Source: Linanthus parryae
Taxonomy: Eukaryota; Streptophyta; Magnoliopsida; Ericales; Polemoniaceae
Reading direction: 5' to 3'
DNA length: 64,000 nt
Assembly: GCA_023055425.1 (NCBI GenBank)
Contig: JALGPY010000071.1
Span: 62,001-126,000, forward strand
Shown here: in pieces, positions 31,888-43,478 of the stretch
How positions within the stretch are numbered: the stretch's first letter is position 1
Layout: the number at the start of each line of letters is the position of its first letter
The notes under the pieces: generated by a model
What the model saw: the letters and a program-made list of their open reading frames with translations, nothing else
Database searches by the model: none
What the model was told of the DNA's origin: nothing
Made by a program: the position numbers and the translations under genes

Positions 31888-32713
31888 ACATGGACTTGGA
31901 GCATTGCAGATTGAGATAGCTTTTCGATGTTCCTTTGGGGTAAGCCTGGCACAGGGTTATATATATCTTAGAGGATAAATGTCGGCGAACCCACCCAGCT
32001 ATATAGATAGTGTTTTGTTTTTCTGTAGCTGGTGTATGAGCTGAGCTTGTAGAACCATGTGTATTTGAATCAGCTGTATGTGTGACTGTTGTTGTAAATG
32101 ACAATCTGCCTTGACAAGTACTACCTCTGTTTTGTCTGAACTTTCTCAGTTGACTTTTTTCCGCTCTTCGTAGGGTCACTTTTACCAGGTGATTGATTAG
32201 CAAAATGAGGCAAGAATTTGGTAATATTTTCATGGCGTTGTAAAGTTTAGTCCACAAAATCATGAAAAAATTATCAAAAAAATTGCATCGTTTTACTATC
32301 CAAATCGCCGGGTCAAAGAGATATAGTTATATGTGAAAAAAGTCAACTGGGAAGTTTAAGGCGAAACATAGTTAATATATGTTGAGCAGGTGAGCTAGCT
32401 TCCAGTGCTTCTATGGGAAATATCATCTTAATTGTTCTTGTAACAAAAATGTGTTGCATTGTTAACAAGTCATAACTAGTACACATAAATGCAAACATAT
32501 CTAAATATACGTAAACTACAAAATCAAATAGATGTTTTTTTTTGACAAAGGGATAAGAATTCCTTATTTGCATCGTGATCAAAGTAGCAGTACAAAAACC
32601 AACACAAAAGACAGGATATGTTCAAACATACAACCGAAACATCATCAAATTACTAGAATTGTTCATAACCAAAGAATTCCTTAAAATTCCTAAGGGTTTC
32701 TCTATCAGAGCAT
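31888..32713. other. Spacer upstream of MFAP1 copy 2 3' end
   Basis: Non-coding, parallel to 44511-45914. It contains the Stowaway-like MITE at 32121-32371 and a short poly(T) followed by GACAAAGGGATAAGAATTCC near 32541, which also occurs at 45745. Confidence 0.55.
32121..32371. mobile_element. Stowaway-like (Tc1/mariner) MITE, unit 2
   Basis: About 250 bases with imperfect long terminal inverted repeats. The left end CTACCTCTGTTTTGTC, then CAGTTGACTTTTTTC and GGGTCAC, is mirrored at the right end. The left flank ends in TA. The same element lies at the paralogous place in unit 3 (44763-45014), so it predates that duplication. Confidence 0.6.
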
Positions 32714-33889
32714 TCATACCACCCCCATTTTTGCATTGTACTTGGCTCGCATTGGATCATATATCCAGGGGTTGTTCCAGTGATCAGTTGTGTCCTCGTT
32801 GGCGAGATGAGTCCACTTCGACCTCCCGCTACAACCAAAGCGCCTGACTTGCATTACTTTAGGTAATATGCTCTTATCCATTTTATCTTCTCCCGTGGGA
32901 GCAGAGAAATCGCGCCTGTAAATCTCAGCATTGCCACCATTAGCATCATCCTGGAAAAAGGCACCTTTATGATAATATCTTTGCATGAACCTCCTTTTTC
33001 GCTTCGGCTGAGCAGCAATAGCAGGTTTAGGATTTTCCCTTTCCCATACACTTGTCTTCTTCTTAAAAAATGCATCACGGGCCTCCCGGTCCCTCTTTAT
33101 CCTCGCTAGCTCTCTGGTCTTCCATGCTTCGTATTCTTCTGCTTCGTTTAATTCGTCGTCGGTATCGACATCACTAATATCAGCCTCCAATTCCATACTC
33201 TTCTGAATTTCGAAATCTTTCCTAACTTCCTCAACAACTATTCGCTTTGTTTCAATTCTTCTTTCTTCCAACCTCTTATTCATATACTCCTCCAGTGCCC
33301 GTTCTTCCGCTTCAAGTCTTTCACGCTCAAATACGGTGTGTCTCTCTGACTTTGTTACAAAAATAGGTTTGATCATCGCAGGTACTGTGAGTTGATCCTC
33401 TTCTTCTTCCACCTCTTCTTCATCGTCTTCTTCTTCTTCTTCGTCGGGAAGAATAAGTGCAGCTTCCTCCTCCTCCTCCTGCCTCTGAAGCAACTTGAGC
33501 CTAAGTCTCTGCCTCCTTTCTCTCAGAGCATCTTCATCCTCTTCTTCCTCCAAAACTAGTCCTTGTTGTTGACTTTTGTTTTCCTCTTCAATGGTTGAGA
33601 TAACAATCTCAGCTTGTCTAATACGCCTATGCTCAGCCCTTACTTCCTCGCGATTTTCTATCCTTAGACGTAACCTTGGGATATCTGGATTTTCTTCCTG
33701 ACGATGAGGGAAAGGTTCATGAAGGGCCATCATCCGAATATCCTCGTATTCATCAACATAATCATCATCAGCAGCCCACTCAGGAGCTTTCCCAGGCCAG
33801 TACCTTTTTACCTTAGTTTGGGTGATTTTCCCTTTAAGATTGTCCCTAATGGCAATGATGGTATCGCTAACACCGGCTGTCACCGACAT
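32714..33889 (-). CDS. MFAP1: MFAP1-like spliceosome-associated protein, copy 2
   Basis: 391 codons from ATG to stop in one exon. The N-terminus is [20 protein letters not shown] with [10 protein letters not shown]. Acidic coiled-coil-like stretches follow at about residues 100-180 ([19 protein letters not shown] and poly-Glu), then the MFAP1 domain from about 190 to 385, with [51 protein letters not shown] and [19 protein letters not shown]. The nuclear splicing role is from the family. It ends at [10 protein letters not shown], shorter than the roughly 435 residues I know for plant MFAP1, so the usual C-terminal tail may be missing. This is the best candidate for a working host gene in the window, since copy 1 cannot be seen to its stop and copies 3 and 4 are broken. 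Confidence 0.9.
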   Translation of the reverse strand: MSVTAGVSDTIIAIRDNLKGKITQTKVKRYWPGKAPEWAADDDYVDEYEDIRMMALHEPFPHRQEENPDIPRLRLRIENREEVRAEHRRIRQAEIVISTIEEENKSQQQGLVLEEEEDEDALRERRQRLRLKLLQRQEEEEEAALILPDEEEEEDDEEEVEEEEDQLTVPAMIKPIFVTKSERHTVFERERLEAEERALEEYMNKRLEERRIETKRIVVEEVRKDFEIQKSMELEADISDVDTDDELNEAEEYEAWKTRELARIKRDREARDAFFKKKTSVWERENPKPAIAAQPKRKRRFMQRYYHKGAFFQDDANGGNAEIYRRDFSAPTGEDKMDKSILPKVMQVRRFGCSGRSKWTHLANEDTTDHWNNPWIYDPMRAKYNAKMGVV

Positions 33890-36148
33890 GGTTATGCAAA
33901 ATATGTTCTGACAGACTAGAACGCGTCAACCAAAACAAGAGTTTAAGATATTACCCCAAGCTTCCACTGTAACATGTACACAGTCCTCTACAACAACGTG
34001 GGTGAACTAATTCCAGAAATCTTCGTATGCAAGGAATCTTCTCTTGTGTCGCAGCAGTTTTCTCTGTTGGAACACTCCGTTGACACAAAGGCAATTAATA
34101 GTAATAATCAATTGAGAGAGGGCAATGTCCTTTTATAGAGGGTTTACGTGGCGGTGGTGAATCCAACACACACATGGAAACAATTCCATGCCCAAAAAAT
34201 CTTTTGGGCCACTATTCCATGCCGTATGTATCAACAATGAACAGCTGCTAAAAAGCCCTAAGAATAAGACCAAAAGCCCAAATTCTAAACTTGAGAAAGC
34301 CCCCAAGTTAGGAAAAAGGACACTTTCAACCCCTTTAGTTCTACTGAAGGACACTTTTACCCCTTTCAGTTTGTGAAAGGACACTCTCATTCTTTCATTA
34401 TGCCGAATTTGAAAAAAACTTACGCCCTCTGATTGTAAAGCCGCTAGTCTTTGACTGGGGTACGTCATTAAAAATAGTTTTGGAGATAAATTCGCCCATA
34501 TGTCATGCAAAAAGTCTGTTGTACGGTCGAGTAAACCTTACACTTTGTATTTAACGGGAGCAAAATTGTGAAAAAACTATTTTTTTAGTGACATAGTATT
34601 GGAGATAACTCCGCCTCCTATATCATACAAAAAGTCTATTATACCCTTGGATAACCCTTACATTTTGCCATATATGGGGGCAAAAACCAAAACTATTTTT
34701 AGTGACAAATTCCAGTTCCATATTCACGGTGCCACCATATAGAGTGTAAGTTTCCTGACGTTCTACAGACTGAAGGGGTGAAAGTGTCTTTTTCAAAGTG
34801 AAAGGGGGGGTGGGGTGAAAGTGTCCTTCAACCAAACTAGAGGGGGGGGGGGGGAGTGAAAGTGTCTTTTACGTCTTACCCCAAAATATTTATGAACTTC
34901 AGTTCCATCCAGTCGTCCCCTCGAGTAGTCCTATGTGCGAGTGTCGCTCCGTCTCCGTCTCCATTGACGGACGGTGCAACATCGCCGGCGGCAACTGGGT
35001 TAGTCTTCTGGCTACTTATTCTCCTTCTCTCCCCCTTTCCTCTTTTTTTGTTCGATTGGCAAATGAAGTGGAAATCTGAAATGTCTTGTGCAGTTATGCC
35101 AGTAGTTCCTGGCAGTGATTAGTCGTCCTAGATACTCCAATGGCATTTTTTTTTTTTAAATTGGAATGAATTAGATGGATGAATACGATACACACCTGGC
35201 TACCCAAACTTGTACCGCAGATGAACTGTTCGATGAAAGTCCTCAAGAAAGAAATAAGAGTTGAATTGAACTCTGAACACCTTGCTTTAGTTAGGACTTA
35301 GGAGTGCTTATTAATGAACGCCTTCTTCTTTTTTGTATTTGGCTTTTCTTGGGGGCGCTTACAGCTAGGTACAAGTGAAAACCCAGATAAGAGAGTCTAC
35401 CTATGTGAATGGGGCTATGCTCCCTTGAGGATACAATGGAATTTTATTTCTCTTTCATGTCCGGGTACGGCTCCAAACATAGTTTGGAAACAGAAAAAAT
35501 TGCATTAACAATCGGAAACACAATTGTCCAAATAGATGCATGCCTGAGACAAAGGTTGACACTGGAATTGTATGAACAACCACACAACCAGTGTAAGATA
35601 ATACTAAGTTGAAGTAATTCTTATAACTTACAATGTTATGCTTTCTGAAAATGACTCACCCATTAAGGCTCTGTTTGGTTCGCAGTAAAATGTTTTACAA
35701 TGGAAAATGTTTTACGCGTAAAATGTTGTGTGCGAAAAAGCTTTCCCAGCAATTATTTTCTCGTGTTTGGTTGATTCTTGCCAAAACAGGGGGCTGTGAC
35801 GGAAATGGCATGATGGGTGGCCGTAATGAGTCGTGGTGGAGGTAGGTAGTAGTGGTGGTGGAGGTGTTAGTATGAGTTGTTGTGGCCCTTCACTCTCCAG
35901 AAAATGGCTTACGGATTTGAAATTGTAAATCATTTTACATCATTTGAGGGAAAACATTTTACTTCCAACCAACTAGCACCAAAAGAAAATGACTTCCAAT
36001 TAGTAAACGTCGTCCTCTGGAAGTTCAACCTTATTGTCAACTTTCTTGTGGGGATTTTATTGAGTATGTTTTTTTTTTCGGGCATTTCTATTTGCTCAGT
36101 GCAGTAACTTGATGTATCGTATTTAATTTCCTCTCGTAGCTTCCACAA
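33890..36148. other. 5' flank of MFAP1 copy 2 and spacer to the LYR-like gene
   Basis: Conserved MFAP1 leader to about 34130, the foldback segment at 34304-34872 with a G14 run at 34843, then sequence parallel to unit 1 (2000-2540). An extra ~315 bases at 35663-35978 (start TTAAGGCTCTGTTTGGTTCG) are absent from unit 1, where the flanks are nearly joined. It looks like a MITE insertion, but its ends are degenerate. Confidence 0.55.
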
Positions 36149-36461
36149 ATGCAGCGACTCGGAGTTCTCATGGATGATTGGTTCAGATCTGTAATGGCAA
36201 AAGGTCTGATATGGGCGACAGTATATGATTTGGCAAGGAACAGAGGGAGGGTTCTTTCTCATTATCGTCAAATTTTACGGACCCTTAATTCCCCTGATTT
36301 GCCACTGACATTAGCAGCAAGACTGACCAAGAAGGCCGAGGTTCGAGGAATTTTTATGCTGGCTTCTGAGGAACAATCTCTCCACAACATTGACGATCTT
36401 ATGGATGTTGCTGAGTACTCCCTCTCCCTCTTGAGGAAAGGAGAAATCCCTAAATACACCT

Positions 36462-36520
<59 letters not shown>

Positions 36521-36905
36521 GCGTGTTTGCGTGTTTGTAACTTCATTTAGCTTAGGCATACCTGCATAAATTGAAACGTTTAGTTTGTTCGACGTCGCCA
36601 GAATTCGGATTGGATGATGAAATGGGAAATTGAAGCTGTTCCTATATCCTACCAGATTAGATAATGAGAATATTCTTGGTATGAAAGAACAAGTTCTCAT
36701 CAATGCTTTGTTAAATAGGTTAGAAGGCACCATAAGTTTCTTCTTAATACAATACATACCCGAGTTACAAGAAATTGCTCAACATGGTGCGATCTGCGAT
36801 CCCCAATCAAGGGTCGTTCAGATCGTTGATTACGGCAACATGGGAAAGATATCAATTCCTGGCCCACTAAAGCAATTTAGAGAAGTTTGGTTCTCTATTC
36901 CATAA
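36149..36905 (+). CDS. LYR-motif protein-like gene, copy B
   Basis: Exon 1 (36149-36461) starts MQRLGVLMDDWFRSVMAKGL, then RGRVLSHYRQILRTLNSPDL, AARLTKKAEVRGIFMLASEE and RKGEIPKYT, and stops at a GTAAG donor. HYR-QILR at residues 38-44 and the later Phe (about 69) fit the LYR family of small mitochondrial assembly factors, although the first Leu of the motif is His. A second frame (ending 36905) encodes NENILGMKEQVLINALLNRL to REVWFSIP and could be the next exon, but joining it to exon 1 needs an acceptor at 36658; using the more obvious acceptor gives an early stop. I do not recognise that second segment. Functional state uncertain. Confidence 0.5.
36467..36516. repeat. (CT)n microsatellite in LYR-like intron, copy B
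   Basis: About 25 CT units directly after the intron donor, where copy A has (GT)n. Confidence 0.95.
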
Positions 36906-37371
36906 AATGCAACCCTTTCCACTGAGAGTAACTTTTCAACCTTTACTAATTAGTTAGCGGGTTTTAGTCTTCACTCCACCTAGTTAAAATGTTCATGTCT
37001 GTCATCTTGCAGATATGTGAAGTTTGCTTTGTGTGTGCAAGTGCCACAACCAGCAAGCTCATTGAGGTCGTGAACAGGCAGTGTATATATATAGATGCGA
37101 CAACTTGACCAACCAGTAGTTGTAAGAAGCAAAATGGGGGCTTATTTTGGTGACGACTTCGTGCACACACACACATGTTGTAGAGTACTAAAATCTGGTA
37201 AATGTACAACCATGAATTTCGAAATAACACTTCTGCTGCTGCTCTGCCTGCGATGATGCAGTGTATACAGTTGTGTAATGGCACCACTCCATGTAGATGT
37301 AGGTGATAATAAACTTCTGTATTTGAACCTTTGTTTCGGGTATAATATACCTCTTGGCATCCTTTATTTTC

Positions 37372-37425
<54 letters not shown>

Positions 37426-37845
37426 GATGATGATGATGATGATGATGATGATTATTATTTTTATTTTTATTTTTATTTTTATTTTTATGTCCGGGTTTAA
37501 AAGCTACGGACTATGGAGTTAGTGGTTCTTTGGTTAGCTTTACATGATTTTGATGTAGTACTTCCCATTTCCTAGGGCTTTGCCCGCTGATAGCAAAACC
37601 TGGTTGTTAATATATCGAACTTTGACTCGAAAGAGGACATAGGCGATCTGAATAGCATTGCCCGACCCCCAAGCCTAATGCCAAGATGAAGGAGATGAAG
37701 ATCAACAAGAGCATTGAACTAACCAACAAACAATATGCGTGATCTTTCCAGCACTTTGGGTTATTCCTGGTTTCATATTGCCTGCTACTCCATTAGTGTT
37801 GTAGGTACTTTAGAACACAATTTGGCATAATCACTAATATTAGAA
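36906..37845. other. 3' flank of LYR-like copy B
   Basis: Non-coding, parallel to 3407-4280 of unit 1. The parallel ends at AATCACTAATAT near 37844, where the copia element begins. Confidence 0.55.
37373..37488. repeat. Compound ATT / GAT / ATTTTT microsatellite
   Basis: Three successive simple-repeat types in one tract. Unit 1 has only the ATT type at this locus. Confidence 0.92.
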
Positions 37846-38246
37846 AATTGGGGAGCTATTTGTATTTTCTGGAAGTAGTTTCATGAAAGTCTGGGGTGGT
37901 TATTTGTATTTTCTGTTTCTTTTGTTGCTTTGTAGTAATACCCATACTTCTCTATCCTATTCAGCACTGTGAGTGTCTTCTGCTGAAGTGGCACAAGCTG
38001 ATTGGTTATTTGGGATCTGAGAAGTTTTGGGTTTATCTTCTGCACTTTCCTCTTCCAAGTTGTAATTGAATTTCATTTGAGTAAATTTGATTTCCCTCCA
38101 TCTGTGATTCTCTCTGATCTATGGTTGTAGCTCATATGGAGCTTCTCTGATATGGTATCAGAGCTTCGGTCGTGAGGCGTCTGTTTTGTGGCGATTCTTT
38201 GTTCATCTTTGGATCGGTGTTTTGACCGATTTCTTCTTCTTCTCCG

Positions 38247-39290
38247 ATGGCGATTACTGATGATATTCCGGTGTCGCCAAACGGTTCTGGATCTTCTCAA
38301 GCTGCGCTTGATAGTTCTTCGCCATATTTTCTCACTAACTCAGATCATCCAGGTATCACTCTTGTCTCACAGCCACTCACTAGTGAGAATTTTAATACCT
38401 GGTTTAGGTCAATGAGCTTAGCTCTGGAAGCTAAGAATAAGCTTGATTTTGTTAATGGTGTTTTGCCTATTCCGTTGCTGAATAGTTCGTTTTCTGCGCT
38501 TTGGCGTCGATGTGATAGCATGGTTATTTCATGGATTCTTAATTCTGTTTCAAAAGAGATTGCTGCATCAGTTGTTTATAGAGCCACTTCAGCAGAAATT
38601 TGGCAGGATCTAATTGAACATTTTTCTCAGAAGAACAGACCTAGAATTTATCAATTACGCAAGGCTATTGCTAATTTGAAACAAGATGCAATGTCTGTCA
38701 CATCATACTTTACAAAGTTTAGATCTCTGTGGGATGAACTTAGTCATCATAAATCTATGGCAATGTGCTCTTGTGGTGGCTGTAATGAATGTACTTGCCA
38801 AGTTTTGTCTCATCTTCTTTTGGAACAGCAAGAAGAGGTTATTATTCAATTTCTTATGGGACTAAATGATTGTTATACTGCACTTAGAGAGCAGTTTCTT
38901 TTGACTGAGCCTCTTCCTTCAATGAACAAGGTGTTTGCTCAAGTTTTACAGCAAGAAAACAAAGAGAAATTAGTGCTGCAGTTTCAGTTTCTCCTATGGC
39001 TATGTATTCTCAAAGTGATGCACATGGACAGCATAATGCTTATGCAGCCAATTATGTTCATGGACAACAAAGGTATGGGGGGAGGCCAAAACCAGTTTGT
39101 TATCATTGTGGAGGAACTGGTCATATAAAAGAAAAATGTTGGAAGTTAGTTGGATATCCTCCAGGTTTTAAAGGAAAGGGCTCACAGTTTCAGAAACCTT
39201 CTCCACAAGCACATAATGTCACTGTGAATAGTGACAGTTCTTCTCCAGTTCATAATGTCTTCTCAATTATCTCAGTCCCAATGTGAACAA
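38247..39290 (+). pseudogene. gag: Copia gag, frameshifted
   Basis: Starts MAITDDIPVSPNGSG, then SQPLTSENFNTWFRSMSLAL, ALWRRCDSMVISWILNSVS, LRKAIANLKQDAMSVTSYFT and MGLNDCYTALREQFLLTEPL, the retrotransposon gag pattern of Ty1/copia. A small frameshift near 38960 moves the reading to a second frame that holds the zinc knuckle CYHCGGTGHIKEKC. Another shift near 39250 leads into the protease region. Gag would form the RNA-packaging particle, but this copy cannot give one continuous product. Confidence 0.85.
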
Positions 39291-42200
39291 GTTATGCAAT
39301 ATATACATCAACAAAAAGGTGGTGGAACAAGCTCTTCTTCAGATACTCACTCTCTTATGGATTCTGGACTTTACTCTACAGCTAATGTGACACAAATGAA
39401 TAGTCCTTTGCAGCAATATGCAGCAGATAAGTTTGTTCATTCTCAGCACTCTTTTATGGATGGTGTTATAAACTCTTATTCTTTGCAGTCAAGTGTCACC
39501 ACTAATATGAATCTGCCAAAATCTTGGATTATTGATAGTGGTGCCACAGATCATATGTGTGGTGATCTTTCATATTTCACTTCTTATAAACCAGTGACCA
39601 ACACTTTTGTTCATCTACCAAATTGTGAGAAGATTGTTGTAGCTCATGTTGGGACAGTTTGCTTGAATGATGGTTTGGTCATTGACAATGTTCTTCATAT
39701 ACCAAGTTTTCACTTTAACTTGTTATCCATGTCTCAGTTGTCTCAGTCACATGATTGTCAATTCATTTGTGAATCAGAAGGTTGTTCTATTATGCACAAA
39801 GGTACTGGTCAGTTGTTGGGGTATAGACACAAAAAGGGAGGTTTGTATTTGTTGTTTGCTCAAGATGGTGTTACTACTAAGTCTCTGCAATGTAATGCTG
39901 CTGCTGTTTCATCCTCAACTGTTTGACATAATAGAATTGGGCACACATCAAATAGCAAGCTCAAATTGGTTTTGAAACAAGCTTCTCCTTCATTAACCCT
40001 GACAGATAGTCCATGTCTTATTTGTCCACAAGCCAAACAGAGGAAGCTCTCTTTTCCTCATTATAATCATGTTTCCAAAGAGCTTTTTGATCTCAAACAT
40101 ATAGATACATGGGGACCTTACAAGACACCCACCTATGGTGGACATCAGTTTTTTCTTACAATAGTTGAGGACCATTCTAGAACTACATGGGTTTTTCTTA
40201 TGGTGCATAAGTCAGAAGCTACTACTATTATACCTCGGTTTTATGAAATGGTGGTTACTCAATTTCAGAAGAAGGTAAAGAAGGTTAGGAGTGATCAAGC
40301 TCCTGAATTGAAAATGGGAGAGTTCTTTGCTAGCAAGGGAATTGTTCATCAAATGAGTTGTGTTGAAACTCCTGAACAAAACTCAATAGTTGAGAGGAAA
40401 CATCAACATTTATTGAATGTAGCCAGGTCTATTAAGTTTCAATCTAATGTGCCTTTGAGATTTTGGGGAGATTGTGTGTTGACAGCAGCTTACATCATTA
40501 ATAGATTACCTGCAAAGATTCTTGGCTACAAGTCTCCATATGAGGTATTATTTCAAACCCCTCCAGATTTTGATTATTTCAAGGTGTTTGGGTGCTTATG
40601 TTTTGTTGCCACATTACAACAAGGAAGAACCAAATTTGACAAGATAGCAGAAAGGTGTATTTTTCTTGGATATGTTTATGGAATGAAGGGTTATAAAGTT
40701 TATAATCTAGAGACACAAAAGGTCACAGTTTCAAGAAATATTATTTTTCATGAAACTGTTTTTCCTTTTAGTACAGAATTGGCAGCTGCAAAGACTCCTT
40801 TTCATGATTTTTCTTTTACTGCTTCTTCTTTGGATCACGGTGAAGTGTTTATTAATGAAGATGTATTGTCTGTTCCACCATCCACTTTTGTCTCTAATGA
40901 TGATGATCTTGGTTTTAATTCTGGAGATGTTACTTCTGTTGAAGCAGTTACAGAACATGATTCACCAGTTGTTTCTGCAAGGCCAACAAGAAGTGTGAAA
41001 TTGCCTAGACATTTGCAAGATTATGTGGTGAATATTCCCAGATTGACTTCTTTGGCTCTTTTCAGCTCAGAATATGTTCATTTCTTAGCTACTGTCACTA
41101 GTGTCAAAGAGCCATCCACATATCATGAAGCTTCTAAGAATTCTTTATGGGTTGATGCTATGAAAAGGGAGCTCAAAGCTCTAGAAGACAATCATACTTG
41201 GGATATTACTATTTTACCCCCAGGACATGATTCTGTTGGGTGTAGATGGGTTTATAAAATAAAGCACAAAGCTGATGGAACAGTGGAGAGGTATAAAGCC
41301 AGGCTTGTAGCTAAAGGCTACACTCAAACTCAAGGTCTAGATTACACAGAGACCTTCTCTCCAGTTGCTAAATTACCCATTCTTAAGTGTATTTTGGCTT
41401 TGGCAGCTGTTCATGGATGGTACTTAATACAATTAGATGTAAACAATGCATTTTTGCATGGGGATTTAATTGAAGAAGTTTATATGGACATTCCTCAGGG
41501 GTACAAGTGTGAAGCCATTTCTTCTCATGATTCAGGTACTCTGGTGTGTAGACTCAAGAAATCTTTATATGGCTTGAAGCAAGCTTCAAGACAATGGTAC
41601 AGCAAGTTCTCTCATACTCTTACTCAAATGGGTTTCACTCAAAGTAAGTCAGATTACACTCTGTTTACTCTTCAAACTGCATCTATGTTTACTGCACTTT
41701 TAGTGTATGTAGATGGCATTGTGCTGACTGGAAATGATGAGAATTTTCTTCATAAGTTTAAGAAGGAGTTGAATGATAAGTTTCAATTGAAAGATCTTGG
41801 TTCTTTGCAATATTTTCTGGGTTTTGAGATCTCAAGAAGTGACACTGGGATATATCTATGTCAAAGAAAGTTTGCTGTTGATATTCTGCATGAAAGTGGG
41901 TATAGTGATTGTAAACCTGCATCTATCCCAATGGAGGTGAATTTGAAATTACAGAAGTTCTCAAATGACTATCTCAATGATGCAGCAGCACTTAACTACA
42001 GAAGCATTGTTGGGAAATTACTTTATATTTGCAGTTCAAGACCAGATTTATGTTTTGCTAAATTAAGCCAATATGTGTCAAGACATTCAGCTGAGCATCT
42101 CTAAGCTTTACACCATGTTTTGAGATATTTGAAAGGTTCTATGGGTCAAGGTTTATTTTTCCCTGCTGCTAATGAAATTGTCTTGAAGGCATTCAGATGC

Positions 42201-42660
42201 TGACTGGGCTGGGTGTTTGGACACAAGGAGGTCAACAACAGGTTATTTGGTTTACATTGGAGATTGTTTAGTTTCTTGGAAATCAAAGAAACAAGCAGTT
42301 GTTTCTAGGAGTTCTGCAGAGGCAGAATATAGAGGTCTTGCAGCCACCACTTGTGAGGTACAATGGTTCTTGTTTCTTCTCAAAGATTTGCATATTTCAC
42401 TTCCCAGAACTCCAGTTATATATTGTGATAGTAATTCAGCAATTTATATTGCTCAAAATCCTGTTTTTCATGAAAGGACAAAACACATAGAATATGATTG
42501 TCATCTGGTCAGGGATTTAGTTAATGCTGGGGTTCTGCAGTTGTTACATGTTCCTTCTTCTCATCAACTGGCTGACGTGCTTACAAAGCCATTATCTTCT
42601 CCAGTTTTCAAGTTTCTTAAGTCCAAGTTGGGAGTGTTGGATATGTACACTCCAACTTGA
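39231..42660 (+). pseudogene. pol: Copia pol: protease, integrase, reverse transcriptase, RNase H, inactivated
   Basis: The protease is at WIIDSGATDHMCGDL. The pre-integrase zinc-finger region has a TGA in place of the Trp before HNRIGHTS (about 39924). The integrase core has LKHIDTWGPYKTPTYGG, IVEDHSRTTWVFLM and NSIVERKHQHLLN. The RT has [38 protein letters not shown] and QLDVNNAFLHGDL. The catalytic box reads YVDG, not YVDD, so the second catalytic Asp is lost. A TAA replaces a Gln codon at about 42102, and a small deletion near 42195 shifts the frame before RNase H (LDTRRSTTGYLVYIGDCLVS, VSRSSAEAEYRGLA, LADVLTKPLSSP). Dead several times over. Confidence 0.92.
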
Positions 42661-42669
42661 AGGGGCATA

Positions 42670-42700
42670 TGTTGGGAGTGTTGGATATGTACAATGTGTT
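42670..42700 (+). repeat. 3' LTR stub of copia element
   Basis: TGTTGGGAGTGTTGGATATG and about eleven more bases, then F-box sequence. The last ten bases, ACAATGTGTT, are also present in F-box copy 1 at the equivalent point (30071-30080). Confidence 0.75.
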
Positions 42701-43478
42701 TATTTTGTGGGCTGTTCCAATGGGTTAGTATGCTTGTCTTTCTGGACAAATTCGCTATGTTTGAAAGGGTTCATAGTCTGGAACCCTGCCACTGGAAAGT
42801 TTAGGATAATTGATGCACACCATGGGTATCAAGAGGGCGATTATATAACTCGCTGTGGATTTTGTTTTGATTCAGTCTCGGGCACGTTTAAGGTGGCACA
42901 GCTTGAGTTTCCGGACGATATTGTGGAAGTTTATATGTTTACGTCAAAGGACAATACTTGGAATTTGGTGCATCAAGAAGCGTTTGATCAGTCAATCAAC
43001 TATATGTCAGAGAACAATATGCGTGGGGACACGCATGTACTGGGACAAAACCCTGTCATATGGCGGACACGGGGGTATACCGTATTTCGACATGGCTGAT
43101 GAGTTGGTTAAGTTCTTATGTCTACCGGAAGGGGTCTCCAGTTTCGAGAAACTTGTGGGTTACAAAGACACAGTCGCTTTTTTTGTTCGTATACATCGCA
43201 CCGGTGTTAGTAATAAATTTGAAGTCTGGGAGCTCAAGGATGGTTCTGGTACTGGTGAATCATGGTGGCAACCAAAAACTGTTAGCCCGTCAGTGGACGT
43301 TGAGTCCGCAGAAGGCTTTTTGTGCAAAGGCAAGGTTAATTGGGTTGTTTTGCGTAATTTCTGCTCAGCGGTGTTCCTGTGCAACCCCAAAACTGGCAAG
43401 ACAAAGGAGTTAACGGGAGTACAACCCTGGGGTCTGAACTTCAGTTTCTACCGTGAGAGTTTTGCTTCAGTTTACTGA
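42701..43478 (+). pseudogene. F-box protein gene, 3' part, copy 2
   Basis: Nearly identical to 30081-30857. It encodes the F-box-associated region from FVGCSNGLVCLSFWTN to SFYRESFASVY. A one-base insertion near 43009 (after NYMS), absent from copy 1, shifts the frame, while the frame that is broken in copy 1 (KDGSGTGESWWQPKTVSP) is intact here. The F-box itself and the N-terminal third are absent: copia sequence replaces them. Pseudogene. Confidence 0.87.

Larger units (their letters stand above)
37846..42700 (+). mobile_element. Ty1/copia retrotransposon, decayed, both LTRs truncated
   Basis: A primer-binding site TGGTATCAGAGC (38153-38164) and a polypurine tract TGAAGGGGCATA (42658-42669) bracket gag and pol in copia order (protease, integrase, RT, RNase H). 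About 310 bases of a 5' LTR precede the primer site, but its beginning is missing. Only the first ~31 bases of the 3' LTR (TGTTGGGAGTGTTGG...) follow the polypurine tract. No target duplication exists: the left neighbour is unit 2 spacer and the right neighbour is the middle of an F-box gene. Confidence 0.88.

Noticed and set aside
36268..36757. Frames with alternating Arg-Glu or Ser-Leu runs
   Set aside because: Shadows of the (CT)n tract over the LYR-like exon.
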